Positions 1 through 11,240 of a stretch of 64,000 nucleotides of DNA are shown here, one piece after another (the stretch's first letter is position 1; each line of letters opens with the position of its first letter). A program made the translations under genes and the position numbers. The notes beneath the pieces were generated by a model. It was not told the DNA's origin, ran no database searches, and saw only the letters and a list, made by a program, of their open reading frames with translations. Source of the stretch: Aphelocoma coerulescens (Eukaryota; Chordata; Aves; Passeriformes; Corvidae); assembly GCF_041296385.1 (NCBI RefSeq), contig NC_091017.1:52140214-52204213 (forward strand). Direction: 5' to 3'.

Positions 1-109
1 AGAAGCCAAATTTATCAAGAAGTCTTAAAAGTAACAATTATTTTCTTAATCCAAAACAATCCAACCTTTTTTTCATTTTACACTAATATTACTGTGCAAA
101 TTTTCTTAC
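1..109 (-). other. FIP1L1: FIP1L1 intron, partial
   Basis: This is intronic sequence downstream of the exon at 110-171 on the minus strand. It begins with GTAAGA at 109-104 and runs off the window. Nothing else is recognised in it. Confidence 0.85.
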
Positions 110-171
110 CAGAAGATCCATAAGCTCGTCCTCCTGCCTTAATATTGAGATTCACAGGTGCTGCTCCATAA
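110..171 (-). CDS. FIP1L1: FIP1L1 coding exon with [15 protein letters not shown]
   Basis: This 62-nt exon has acceptor TTCTTAAAG and donor G|GTAAGA on the minus strand. Its first base completes a Ser codon, then it reads [20 protein letters not shown] and ends in phase 1. Mammalian FIP1L1 has the close equivalent [15 protein letters not shown]. It is the last FIP1L1 exon in the window; the Fip1 domain itself should be encoded by the next exons, left of position 1. Confidence 0.94.
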
Positions 172-3100
172 CTTTAAGAAATTAACAAAAAAAATTAATT
201 AGACAAAGAAAACTTTTAAACCAGAAGAAAAACACAAAACAAGAGAGAGCTAGATCCAGAAACAAATTGGACCCAGGCTCAATCACCATCCTGAATCTCT
301 AGCTTTCCAAGCTGGTAACTGTAAAAGTAAAGAGATCAGCCTAGGAGGAAGAGAGAGTACCTTTCTATGCTCAGTAGCAACTTCTCCAACTAATATACAG
401 TAGTGAAGCAAGTCCCAGTCACTCTTCCTGAGTTGAAAGGATAAAGACCTTGATAGAAACAAGAATGGACAGAACCAGAAGAAGAGAGAGAAAGGAAAAA
501 TGCAGTTCATATATGGATACAGATGATAGTCTGGGGATTAGAGTAAAAACAAAATAAATTAAAAAATAAAAAGGAAAGGTTTAGATGGATAATTTTCTCT
601 TTTCATAACTGTTCCATTTGATTTGTACAGAAGTGGAAAATACAAGCACTTCTCTAAAATGACTGAAGTGCTGTTTCAGTGTACTTCTAGTAATCGTCTA
701 TCCTTGTGACCAACAGAGAAGTAAGTAATTTTTCACTTTCTAAAATACTTGAGAGCTTTCTTCATAAAAATGCACTCAGAAATCTAACTACTGAATAGAT
801 TTAACTATCTTAGGAATTACAGTATTGTTCATTTGTAACATTAAGAGCTAGATCTCCCTACCATTTGTGTGGAAGGTAACTTATCCTCACAGGTGACCCA
901 TGAACATCATGAGATTAGCAAGTCATTAGGCAGCCAGGGTATACCTTACAGTATCCACTTTCACACAGTTCTAGTTTTCTTCCAAGTGCTACAACAGCAC
1001 AAAACTGGCACAGAGCATTTACCCTTCTGATCTGCCACACTGTATTTGTGCATGATTCTGTCAAACAAATCTATAGGGATTTCTTAAACCGCAGTTGACT
1101 ACTATATGAAAAATTGTTTAATCCTATAAAATAGACTCGTTCTACTGCAGTTAAAATGAACAGCAATGTTCAGTTTGTTTTAGATTACTGCCCTTCTGTG
1201 AACTTTCCATCCAATTTTCCCAGAAAAAAAGGTTTTTCAGAAAACAGGCTAGTCTATATAAAACTTTCTACTCCAACTAGATTTAGGATCATATGCTCAT
1301 TGTTTCCTGCATACATGGAAAGAACATCAGCAAATCCACTGAGAATATAAATCTAGTTTTGCTTTAGTACCACAAAATTTGAAGTCACTGCCTAGACCAC
1401 AAGAATACTGTAAGTTATTGAAAGCAGAAAAATAAAGAACTGAAAGAATAGGGTTTTTTATATTACATTGATTTGCACAGTATTTTAGGATATGAAATAC
1501 TGAAAGTTTAAAAATACTGTGTTTCAAACAGGAGTAAATCACCTCCATTCTAAAGTTAAAAACACAACGATATACGTGAGTCGGACCTACCTGCAGACCT
1601 GTCATAATTCTATTAAGAAACTGCACCCTAGTAACTCTGGTTTTAATAAGCATAAAAGTAATAGGATTGCCAAGAAAAACAAGTGAACCATTTCCCTCAG
1701 AAACTTCCATGCAATGAAAAATATTATTTCATGATTTTGGGTAAAATTAGCACTGTACAAAAGTGTTCAGGGAAAAACAAGCCCTTTTTCAAGACCAGAA
1801 GGGATATGGGGCAATAAAAGCAGCAAAAACAGTACAAATGCCTGAACCATGATTTTGAGAAATAATCTCCAGAGACTTGCAGCTCCACCCTTAAAATCTT
1901 ATTTGAGAACATCACTAGGGGTTGAAACTACAGAGGTCTAATTAGAACTGTATCTACTACAAACAGGATGAGGGGCAAACACTTCTCATGTTCTTGCCAC
2001 TCTATCCTTTGCAACAACAATGTCACTGTCACAGTAATAACCCTAAAAATGCTATATAACATAGCCATTCCATAATAAAAACCAACTCGCTCCTTTACAA
2101 ACTTAATACAATTATTTCTCAAAATCTGAAAACACTATTTAAACTCATACAAAACTCCTCCTTGTACTCTACTGATTTAATTTCACTTGTTTTCAAGCTG
2201 CTGTATCATTAAAAACATGTTAAAGAGCTGAAAAAATTCTTCATTGACAGTAATTGTGCATACAACTTGACATTTCTGGCAAGTATTAAATGGCAAATAT
2301 GTAGCAAAAATAAAGATAAAAAATGAAAAATAAATTAAAAAATATAAATATTAAAAAATGGCAAAGAAATGGCAAGTATTAAAGAGACTGCGTTAATAAT
2401 TAAATATAATCTTAAAAGTTTCCCCAGTTAATGTTTGCAAATGACTTACCTAAATTGTGAAGCTCCTGTCTTAATATCCCCTATGGTGACTTGAACATCA
2501 TCTTCATCATCATCACTATCACTATCACTGTCATCCTCAGCCTCTGCCACCTTCTACGAAAGAAAAAGTCACTGCTTAGACAAAAAAGCAGTCACTTACC
2601 TTCACAATGGAAAAACAACCCAGACAAAACTATCCATTCTACAAATCTTTGAAAGAAGAAAACTCTCCTCTTCCTAGACATTAAAATTGAGTAGCATTAA
2701 CAGTAAATTTAGGAGGCTACAAGCATCCGAAACATCTAGATCAAAACAGAGAAGTGTCTTTAATACTAAGTTCAGTTTCTCAAGCATAAAAGAGTTTCCA
2801 CTATCTAATACCCTTCTTCCCTCTATCTAGCTCATACACAGTGGTTCTACTCTTACCCTGTCATTCAGGAAAGAACTAAAAGACATGCAAGACTAGCTTC
2901 TCACCATCATCAGTTATATATCCAGAGTAACTGAAGTAAGTTTTTCCAGTTGATGATGAACGCTGCACTTCAGAGAAATCTATTTCGTACCTAACATCAG
3001 TAAGCTACATAAAGCTTACTGAGATGTTTCAGCAAGCAGACTGAAAAATCAGATACAAGAACATGCTGTGTGCTGCCCCATAGCTCTCAAGCTTGCTGGT

Positions 3101-6100
3101 AAAAGAGGTGTGCCAGTTCATACCAAGAGTTCATCTAGTCCACTGCTTCAGGTTTGTTTGGTGTTTTGGTTTGTTTTTCCCCTTACAGAGACCACAGGGG
3201 AGAGAAAAAAAGCACATATGATGCTCCTCCCTAACTTGTTCAGCTGCTGCTTATTATCAGCTCAGGACATTTCCTAAACCCATTATGGTTTGTCTTTTTT
3301 GTAACCCTCAATAGATCTTACTCTCAAGTACTAGTCCAGACTTCCTTTGGACTCATATAACTCCCAGCAGTGGCACTCTTTGGAGAGGAGTTCCATAGCA
3401 CTGTTTGCTGCATGAAGATCCAACCTCTTTTGTTTTCATCCTGAATCCTATGATCTTCATTTAAAAGTTCCAGTCCTCTTATGGAAGAAACTACAAGAAA
3501 TGAATTCTTATTTATAGTCTTCCCATATGATTTGTTAGCCTCCATCATATCCTACACATCTCTTCCCAGCTGAGAAGTTCTTGGCTACTCAGCCACTCCA
3601 TGTATGAAAACTACCTCGATTACTATTGCTGCACTTCTCTCAACTTTCCCAGTTGTAGTGAAGCCTTTATGAAATGAGGGGAAAAATGAGTCAGAATTCA
3701 GGGTGCAATTGAACCATGAATTTATGGTATGGTATCTTCCATTTTGTTCTATATTCACTTTCTGCTACATGGCAAGGTTTAACTGCTTTTTAGACTGCTG
3801 AGTAGCATTTATTGTGTCCCTCCTAAGTGGTAATGATCAATTCAGATAATTTTATTTCTAAATCTATTTTTTTTCCCCCAAGGAACATCACTCTTCTTTT
3901 TCTATGCAGGATTCAATAACCATGTATCAACCAGTCAGTTCTTCACAGTTGGTCCTTGATCATACTATCTTGATTAACTTTGTATCATCCGAAAACTTGT
4001 GATTTCACGGCTTCGCTCTTTTCCAAGTAAATATATTAAACAGCACAGATAAGCACAAAATTCCAGAGAATCTTCCCTGGAGGTGACTTTCCTTCACTGT
4101 GGAAACAGAACCTTGACTTCTGCCCTGCGTTTTCCATCTATTCCAAGTCAGTTATCCATGTGGGACTCATTCTGTCACTGAATAGTTTTTTAAAATCCTT
4201 TAGTGAGGAACTTCTTCAAAAACTTTGTGGACTCCAAGTGAACTTTTCCAACCAAATCACCCATATTCACATATTGGAATCCTTCAGCAAGAGGCTGAAC
4301 ACATCGAAGACAAGTTGATTCTGCCCCGGCAGCCTGCAGTTATCCATGCCCAGCTGAGTGCTAGCCCTTGTCTATTATACCATCTATTAAGTTGCCTGGT
4401 CTATAAATTAGAGAAAAATCAACAGCTCCTTAGAAGTGCAGTTCATCCTTGCTACACAACATTAATATAATGTACATAACAATGAAGAGGCTATTCTTGA
4501 GGTGGGGGAGATAGGGCAAGTCTAGATCAGTATGGATACTCTATAAATAACAGCTCAACACAGTCTTTCAATGCCATATGGCTGAGAAGTGCAAATTCAT
4601 CACTCACCAGGCAACCCACACAGATGCCATTAAAAAGGCATTAAACAGGAAATAAAATTTTGCCTGGACGATGTACCTTTTCAACCAAAACCCATTTCAC
4701 TTATAATCAATGGTTTCATAGTTCCCTCCTCACAGAAATATTCACCTATTCAACCAGCTTGAACAACACCCATTTTCCTAAGCCCCTGCTGAACCTTCAT
4801 GAACACCATTTATTATGAAGTTCATTTATTTTCTGTAAGTTAGATTTAAAAAGTGGACTGCAGCTGGAAATTCGATGTCCTAATTTAGTCATTCCTACAG
4901 TTTCTGCAGATCACAAACACATTATAGCAAAAAAAAGAGCACACACTTAGGTATAAATTCATTTAAATGTAAGTCCTAGTCAAATAATCAATTCCCTATA
5001 AGCCACAGAATCAAAACATATTAAAGTAGTATTTCAGAAACACATTTAAAACTACCGTTTTCACAACGCCATTTTCTGCAGCTTCCTCTTCACTTCCAGG
5101 TGGGGGTGGAGCACTTAAACAAAAACAAACACGAGAAGATGAACCTAGGTATTTATGCACATATTATTTCACAGGTATCAGCAAATGATGAAAGAAAGCT
5201 TTGCTACATCATTCCAGACAAAAAGCCAAGGCTCCAGTAGTCTTCTGCATTAATTAAAAAACAAAGCCAACGTATTAAAAAAATCTAGACGAATATAACT
5301 TTCTATTAGCAATATTTAGCTATCATAAATCATACTAACTGGATGTTTGTAGAATAGTTGGAAGTAATGAGGCATTACACTTGCATCTTCTTTTGAAATC
5401 AAACTGAAATACTTTGTAACATATGAAGAGAGAATAAGTTTTTTAGGTATTTTTTCACTGCAGACTGACACTTATCAAAGACATAATGGAAAAAACATTT
5501 AAACACCCATAGGTAATGTTTCACTGAAACAGAATTCCCATATCAGCATTGTGAAATTTTCTTCTACCATATGGAATAGTTACAATTCAATGACTAATTC
5601 CATTATATTTTAACTGTAGACTGAGAACTGTAAAAATTTTAAAACTACTAATCCATCTAAAAGGACGAGTACTGTGACATCCATGCAAATGAGCTGTCTC
5701 ACTGGGCCTACCTACTGCTGCTTCTTACACAGCAATATTTTACTTCCACAGTCCCATTAGCTGTTAGGATGCTGCACCACAAATACCAGAGTCAGCAGGG
5801 AAACCGTAGTCTTTCACTAAAAAGGTACTTCTGAAACAGAGTGAGCAATTGGCAATTTTTATTGAATAGAATTATTCTAATCCCATGCTCTGTTGGCAAC
5901 ACACTCATGAGTGTTGCACCCAATACAGCCCAGCTATTGACTCAGCATTCAAGCTTGATCATTTCACTTCATCACCTGGTAAAACAACAGACTAGCTACA
6001 GAACCTGAATAACACCTCCCACTTTTTTGTGTACACAAACAGTGCCAAAACTGAGAGGCCAGAGACCAAAACTTAACAGGTGAACTGTCCCCATACTTCC

Positions 6101-8289
6101 ACAGTTCCAAACACAACTCCTAAGATGCCTAAGTTAGTATTTGTTATGCTTTTTGTCCAAAACTATGCATTGAGACAGCCAAATGCCAAACTAGACACTA
6201 TTGACCAAAAACTGGAGTACACTGTTTCTAAAGATTATTTTGCCCTCCATGCAAGTGATTTTCCTAAATAACAGTAATACTGACAAAGATGACAAGTCAA
6301 GGAAAGGTAACTGAACATAAGGAATCAACTGATATGGAATAGCTTCCACATAAAGAGCAAGTAAGTGACTAGAATTCTTTGTTCTGGAAGAGATGGGATT
6401 CAAGACGAACACAATGGAGGTCTAAAAACCTGTTAAGTGACAGGGAAAAAGTGACAGAAAACAACTCTGTTTCTTATACTACAGAAATAATAGGAATCAA
6501 ATAATTACACCTAGTAGCAGTTTCACAGTGGTATCATATATAGTCATGTGGTGGAGGTTATTACTGCTTTATCAATAGGTGCTTGTCAAAAGTTGACATG
6601 AATTCAAAAAAGCAACTGAGCAAGCTTATGAACAAGCAGTCCACTAAGGATAACTAAATGCAAGAGTTCTCATTGAAAAAATTGAAACATCTATAGAAAA
6701 TAACAGTGTATGTTTTCATGTATTGACTTTCACTTTATTTGTTTAATATATCTTGACAATCATTTCCATATTTTACCAATTATGAGAATTTTCTTCATTC
6801 AGCACAAGTGACTGACTCCCTTTTCCAGTCAGTCCTTGTTACTAATCTCCATTAACTTTGTTAGGTTTTCAAGGCAGCATCTTTGTGCTCTCATACAGCT
6901 CTTTGTAACTAAAACAGGCTCCCTCCAAATACTTCCATAGCTTTCCTAAGTTTCTTTCAAATACTGTCTCACTGGTAAAAGAAAACCAAACCAACCCTGA
7001 AAACCTACCAAACCAACCCTGAAAACCTAAGCAGATGTGATTTGTATGTGGCACTGCCTTGTAATCTTCATCTGCTTCCTTGTATTCCTGTTTTTGTAAC
7101 TACACTGCAAACTCTTTGGGAGACAGGATGTTTTTCAGTTGCTAAATTATCTCAAACAAATCAAGTCCTGATCCATTGTTAAGACCATAAAGCACAATGA
7201 TTACAAAAATAATTGTGCCAACAAACCTGTTGGCATTTTGTGAGGGGTAATTGCTGTCCACACAGTTAAACTAACTTTCACACTTAAGTAACACAATTTC
7301 ACCGGTAAAACCACTTCACAGAAAAGCAAAGTCCAAACATGTTATCTTAAGGACATTTTCAAAGACACCAGAGCGTGTTCAGATGCCACCAACTTTCAAG
7401 CAGCTGGAAAGAAGAATGTGGTGAATACAATTTTTGTGCAACCATGCTACAGGGCTTCCAGTTGTCAGGATACTCACCTAGATTTTTCTTCCTCTGGTCT
7501 CTCTGCTTCATTTTCATCTACCATAAGAGAAAAGAAACACACTATTTAAGAATAAAATTCCCAGGATATCAACTGTGACAGATTATCTTCACAGGTAGAA
7601 TGTTAGGGCAACTCTTCAGATTACTATTGAGACATGTTCTTAACATTTCAATTGTGAAATCATTTGAGCAGACCCCTGAGTGCTCACAGTGCTCTGCACT
7701 GACAGGTCCACCACATGGGCAAGGTTTAGTTTATATGTTTCATTACCATCCGAACGTAAATATAGTCCCTAAAGTTGTAAAAAAAAGTTAATACATAAAA
7801 GGTTAAGGCTGCTTCAGTACTTCAACGCCGGGAACTCGGGCAGGAGGGCACCAGAGAGAGCTCGGGCCCCCAGGGGTGCCTGTGGGGACAGGGACACCAC
7901 GCGGGGCTCTCGCCGCTGAGGCCCAGCACGCCTCGGCCTGCGCGGCCGGGGCTAAGGGCCCGCGGCACCGACAGCGGAGACCGGGGAGGGGAAGGGGGCA
8001 GGAGCCGCCGCCACCGGGGGCTGGCCGGGAGGAGAGAGGAAGCTGCGCAGCCACGGGGGCGGCTGGATGGGGGGACCTTGTTCAGCGGCCCGGCGAGGCG
8101 GCGCACGCCGCGGCCTGCGCACCCCCGCACGGCCCCCCCGCCGCGGCGGCGCCGGGCCGGCCCGCTGGGGAGGCGGGCTGGGCACGGGGGTCGGGGAAGG
8201 TCCGTACCGCCATAGAGCCACTCCTCCTCCTCGTCCCCGGCGGCCCCATCGGCGTCCGCCGACAGCCGCTCCGCCTCGCCGGTAGACAT
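110..8289 (-). CDS. FIP1L1: FIP1L1, 5' coding part (five exons; gene continues off the left edge)
   Basis: FIP1L1 is the vertebrate Fip1, a CPSF subunit that links poly(A) polymerase and U-rich RNA to the cleavage complex in the nucleus (family knowledge). The five exons add up to 346 nt, about 115 residues plus one base, with every junction phase consistent (1, 2, 0, 2, 1) and all introns GT-AG. The conceptual protein has a start reading MSTGEAERL, an acidic stretch ending in EEEEWLYG, an [11 protein letters not shown] block, a proline-glutamate linker, the acid-serine run [13 protein letters not shown], the conserved block [12 protein letters not shown], and [14 protein letters not shown]. 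This order matches the N-terminus of vertebrate FIP1L1. The central Fip1 domain, the proline-rich region and the RD/RE-rich C-terminus must lie beyond position 1. Vertebrate proteins are roughly 500-600 residues, so about one fifth is present. Identification is firm; exon edges are read by eye. Confidence 0.95.
172..2449 (-). other. FIP1L1: FIP1L1 intron, 2.3 kb
   Basis: This A+T-rich intron lies between the [12 protein letters not shown] exon and the PVNLNIK exon. It contains only short chance frames, the longest being 127 codons at 1327-1710 with no recognisable domain. No repeat family was identified with confidence. The last 150 bases near 2300-2400 are an A-rich low-complexity patch. Confidence 0.85.
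2450..2553 (-). CDS. FIP1L1: FIP1L1 coding exon with the acidic-serine run and [12 protein letters not shown]
   Basis: This 104-nt exon has acceptor TTTCGTAG and donor GTAAGTC on the minus strand. It encodes KVAEAE, then [13 protein letters not shown], then [16 protein letters not shown], and ends in phase 2. The [11 protein letters not shown] block is one of the most conserved parts of animal FIP1L1. In yeast Fip1 the equivalent N-terminal region contacts poly(A) polymerase; assigning that role here is inference. The Ser residues set in Asp/Glu are typical CK2 target contexts. Confidence 0.95.
2554..5055 (-). other. FIP1L1: FIP1L1 intron, 2.5 kb, carrying an old CR1
   Basis: This intron lies between the AENGV exon and the acidic-serine exon. 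About 1 kb of it is a decayed CR1 LINE, described separately. The remainder is A+T-rich sequence without recognisable genes. Confidence 0.85.
3300..4330 (-). mobile_element. Ancient CR1 LINE fragment, 3' portion, on the minus strand
   Basis: Read on the plus strand this stretch is the antisense of a CR1 tail region, recognised from a chain of family landmarks in the right order. These include a phrase like CATGAATTTATGGTATGG followed by TTCCATTTTGTTCTAT (about 3714-3754), GACTGCTGAGTAGCATTTAT (about 3794-3813), TTAACTTTGTATCATCC with AAAACTTG (about 3974-4000), AATATATTAAACAGCACAG (about 4028-4046), and AACTTTGTGGACTCCAAGTG (about 4220-4239). It is heavily mutated with no intact reading frame, so it is an old insertion. 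Its sense strand is the same as FIP1L1. The left edge is uncertain and may reach about 3100. Confidence 0.75.
5056..5113 (-). CDS. FIP1L1: FIP1L1 coding exon with [13 protein letters not shown]
   Basis: This 58-nt exon has acceptor GTTTAAG and donor GTAGTT on the minus strand. Its first base completes a Ser codon. The rest reads [19 protein letters not shown] and ends in phase 0. Mammalian FIP1L1 has a similar acidic and AENGV-containing linker here. The tetraproline at the start is a local feature of this species' linker. Confidence 0.9.
5114..7477 (-). other. FIP1L1: FIP1L1 intron, 2.4 kb
   Basis: This A+T-rich intron lies between the [11 protein letters not shown] exon and the AENGV exon. 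Apart from a perfect 22-bp tandem duplication at 6985-7028 it shows no recognised repeat, RNA gene or coding region. Confidence 0.85.
6985..7028. repeat. Two tandem copies of a 22-bp unit
   Basis: The unit ACCAAACCAACCCTGAAAAC plus CT occurs twice back to back with no mismatch, starting at 6985 and 7007. The exact identity suggests a recent local duplication, probably by replication slippage. No function is suggested. Confidence 0.9.
7478..7517 (-). CDS. FIP1L1: FIP1L1 coding exon with [11 protein letters not shown]
   Basis: This 40-nt exon has acceptor TATGGTAG at its 5' side and donor GTGAGT at its 3' side on the minus strand. Two bases complete an Asp codon with the G left by exon 1, followed by [12 protein letters not shown], and it ends in phase 2. 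Mammalian FIP1L1 has ENEVERPEEEN at the same place. In the mammalian long isoform a short segment containing PWDVHVHSDLAKDL precedes it. I do not find that segment between this exon and exon 1. Confidence 0.9.
7518..8207 (-). other. FIP1L1: FIP1L1 first intron, 0.7 kb
   Basis: This intron follows coding exon 1. Its 5' part (about 7830-8207) is still inside the CpG island and its 3' part is ordinary A+T-rich sequence. I looked for the short PWDVHVHSDLAKDL cassette known in mammals and did not find it on the minus strand. Confidence 0.8.
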
Positions 8290-8760
8290 GGCCGCCTCCC
8301 GCGGGACGCGCGGGCCCGGCCCCGGCAGCGCCTCCCGCCGCCGGGCCGCCCCACCGCACCGCCCCCGAGCTCCCCCGCGCCTCGGGCCGCGGCCGGGAGG
8401 TGCACAGGCGGGCGGCTGCGAACGCCCAACGCGGCCTCTCGCGGAGGATCCGCCGCCGCCGCCGCCCGGCGCTTCCCCTCCCCCCCGCGTGAGTGACACG
8501 CACAGGAAGCGGGCCCGGCCCGGCCCCGCGGCGCCCCGGGCACGGGCTGCGGGGGGCGGCCCGGCCGGGCCCGGCCCCGGGACTGCCCTCCCCGCCGAGC
8601 CGGCCTGGCACCGTCGGTGCGCTGCCACTCACCGCGGCTGTGCTTTCGCCGCTCTCCCGAGGCGCACTGCGAGAGCCGCCTTCCCTTCCTCTCGCTGCCC
8701 TTTGCTCTCGGTGGTCCTTGGGCTCTCCTGCGTCCCTGAACGCCCGTCCGTGCGCTGAGC
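7830..8760. promoter_or_regulatory. FIP1L1: CpG island over the FIP1L1 5' end
   Basis: This block is extremely rich in C, G and CpG, in sharp contrast to A+T-rich DNA on both sides. It covers FIP1L1 coding exon 1, the expected 5' UTR and promoter (right of 8289, since the gene is on the minus strand) and the start of intron 1. No TATA box is apparent, fitting a housekeeping CpG-island promoter with dispersed starts. The transcription start cannot be placed from sequence alone. Confidence 0.85.
8208..8289 (-). CDS. FIP1L1: FIP1L1 coding exon 1 (start codon)
   Basis: This exon holds 27 codons plus one base. The ATG is at 8289-8287 on the minus strand, with G at -3. It encodes MSTGEAERL, an Ala/Asp-rich segment and the acidic motif DEEEEWLYG, which is highly characteristic of the FIP1L1 N-terminus. 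The donor is G|GTACGG at 8207-8202, leaving phase 1. The ATG sits inside a CpG island. Longer open frames run upstream, but they are low-complexity Gly/Ala/Pro/Arg translations of GC-rich DNA, so this ATG, the one matching family N-termini, was chosen. Confidence 0.93.
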
Positions 8761-11240
8761 AGAGATCACTGGCAGCATGGCGATCTCCTCGAGAATATCC
8801 TTGCCTATCTCCAGAAGTAGGACTTGGCTACACACGTACACTCCGGTACCGTGCATCTACTGGCGGCTGATGGCAGCTGCCGGGGGAGCGTAACCACGGG
8901 GTAAACACGCTGCTTCTGCTAGTATTGTCCCTCGGCTCAGGGACTATCCCAGCTGGACGTAGTATTTTAGGTTTAACAACTCTTCATAGATTTTTCTTTC
9001 CTCCACAAATTTCCTGATTTTATTTTTAGCTACAATAAGAGTGTAACATTCATTGTGTGATGTGAGTATTCCAAAGTGTTTCTATGTTCAAAGTGTTTCT
9101 ATGAATTTCATGAAGAAATTGATCTGTTTTAAAAGCGGTGGGAAGTAGTGAGCCATTTTTCCTGGTGATTTTCTCACTTTCCATCTGTGAATGCTAGACA
9201 ACAACTGCAAGATTCATTGGAAAATTTAAGTACCAACGACTGTCCAAACAAGTTTTGACAAGTTGTGTGTACAAATGGAGCTTGTGATGCTTCAGGACAT
9301 ATATGAAAACTAAAACACGGACCCAGTTTTTCACAGCAGGTCAATTTGGGGAAAATCAGACTAGAGGACTTCATGGTAACATAAACACAACTCTCAGTGA
9401 GGGGAGCTTATTTGAAAGTTTCACATATGGCATGACATTTCACTGGAGTTCACATGAACAACCAACCCACTTAAATTTTTTTTCACCTAAAATTAAATAT
9501 CTGAGTATTGTGTACAGGTAAGGAATTATGTGATGTAATAGGGTAGGTTTTCATCTTGCGATGTCATTTTTTTATACAAACAGTTGTGGAGTCAGCAAAG
9601 GTGTTTTTCACCATTTTGAGTCACTTGTTTCTTCTAAGACAAATCTGTATATGTAGTGCCTCTTAGTGATATCAGTGTCTGAATTTTCATTCCTTTTTTG
9701 TTTACTTTGCCATTTAACACAGTTTTGGCTGTCATTAAATGACACGGCAGAATTCTAATAGTTTCCTTTGGCTGCAGACACAAGGAAGAAGAAAGAAAAC
9801 CATGTTTGAGAAAAACACAACAAATAGAAACCAAGAATAGGCTAAGAAGATAAAATGTCTTAAAACACTTTGATGCAGATCCTCCAAGCAGTTTTCCTTG
9901 TAGAAACCTTTAAAGAGAAATCACACTGAGCTGGTGGTGATGTAAAAGTCCACCTTGAGCATTTGTGGCCTGTAAAAACTGTTTATTCTAAGGCTTTGAG
10001 TAGCTGAAAGGCTGAAGACAGAACGCCTCTTTGCAAGCTGCATCACCATCTTCACTCATGGGTTACACTCCAGAAACCCACAAAAAGATTCCAAGTTTAT
10101 GGGAACCCTTTAGTACAGGTAGTTGTCACCTTGCAGAAGGGATAAAATAAGATGTAAAAGCTATGTAGATAATTTTATTTCATAATGTAACCATTGTGCT
10201 TTAAGCTGATTAAACTCATTTTGTCTTCTGGCTAGTAATAATTTTTTTTCTACACTGGCATATGCAGAACTAGTTGCAATCTATACAGTATTAATAAACT
10301 AAAAATCTATTTGTTTTCTTTAAAAAGCATCTTTCACAATATTGTCTGAAAAAAACCCTCAACCTTTTAGAAGAAGTCAACACCACTCCCCCCCCATACC
10401 TTTTAAAATGGTTTTAAAGGTAAAGAACCCCTTTAAAACTGCTGGGCAAGCCATACTTTATCTAAATTTTGTCTGTGGCACTCAACCATAAAGCAAAAAC
10501 TCAGATATACATAATCTCTGAGGTAGTTCAATCTGAGAAGAGGATAATTCTACTTGTTTATAAACTCAGGGGCCCAGTGGTTAAGTATCCCCCATCCTTT
10601 CTTAGCATTAATTTTTCAAATCAAAATAGTCTAGGGTATTAACTTACATATTTTTCTAGCATCATGAACCTTATGCCCTAAGGTTGAAATAACAGATTGG
10701 TGCTAAAACAGCACAAAGATAGGGAAGAATGCATCCAGGTAGGAATGTGAACGGAGAACACTGAAGGGAAAGGATCTGATTGAATTACTGGAAATCTAGT
10801 GATTCTTCACTACTCATGTTTTTCAGTGTTCTGAAACCAGTTGAACCTGTAAGAGACCGAAGAACAGCAGTTAAGATGGAGGGTGAACTAATTAAGTATT
10901 TTATCTCTTTATTAATGCTGATAATCCTGCTATGTCAGAAAAGGTATCTTCCTCTGTACTAAGGAGGTTGCCCAAGCGAATACTGTGTAGAACACAGATT
11001 TACAAGCGAGCCATCCATTCTCTGGGGAGAAGAAACTGTAGATGCTTGTTACGGCGGTTTTTTCTAGTTAGCTTTGAAACTGATTTCGAGACCAAAAGCT
11101 TCTAAAGGCGGAAGTGGAATTAAACTAATTTGTCATACGTGTCCAACTGTACAGAGAAAAGTCGCATTTACAGAGCACATCCACCAATGCATTTGTTCAC
11201 ACTAACACAAGAAATACACGATTGTAGGGCAGGGAGCAGT
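8761..11240. other. Intergenic spacer between divergent FIP1L1 and SCFD2
   Basis: This A+T-rich spacer lies between the two CpG islands. It contains only short chance frames. A 14-base element AAAGTGTTTCTATG is repeated directly at 9073 and 9090, and an ETS-like CGGAAGTG lies at 11109-11116, about 400 bases upstream of the SCFD2 ATG. No RNA gene or recognised mobile element is seen. Confidence 0.75.

Noticed and set aside
7822..7900. Possible missing FIP1L1 exon after a CCCCACAG acceptor-like site inside the island
   Set aside because: The downstream translation ([13 protein letters not shown]) has no resemblance to the known FIP1L1 segment and no convincing donor.
7803..8870. Many long overlapping open frames on both strands (up to 268 codons)
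   Set aside because: They are Gly/Ala/Pro/Arg-rich translations of the FIP1L1 CpG island, where stops are rare. Only the 8208-8289 minus-strand frame matches a known protein.
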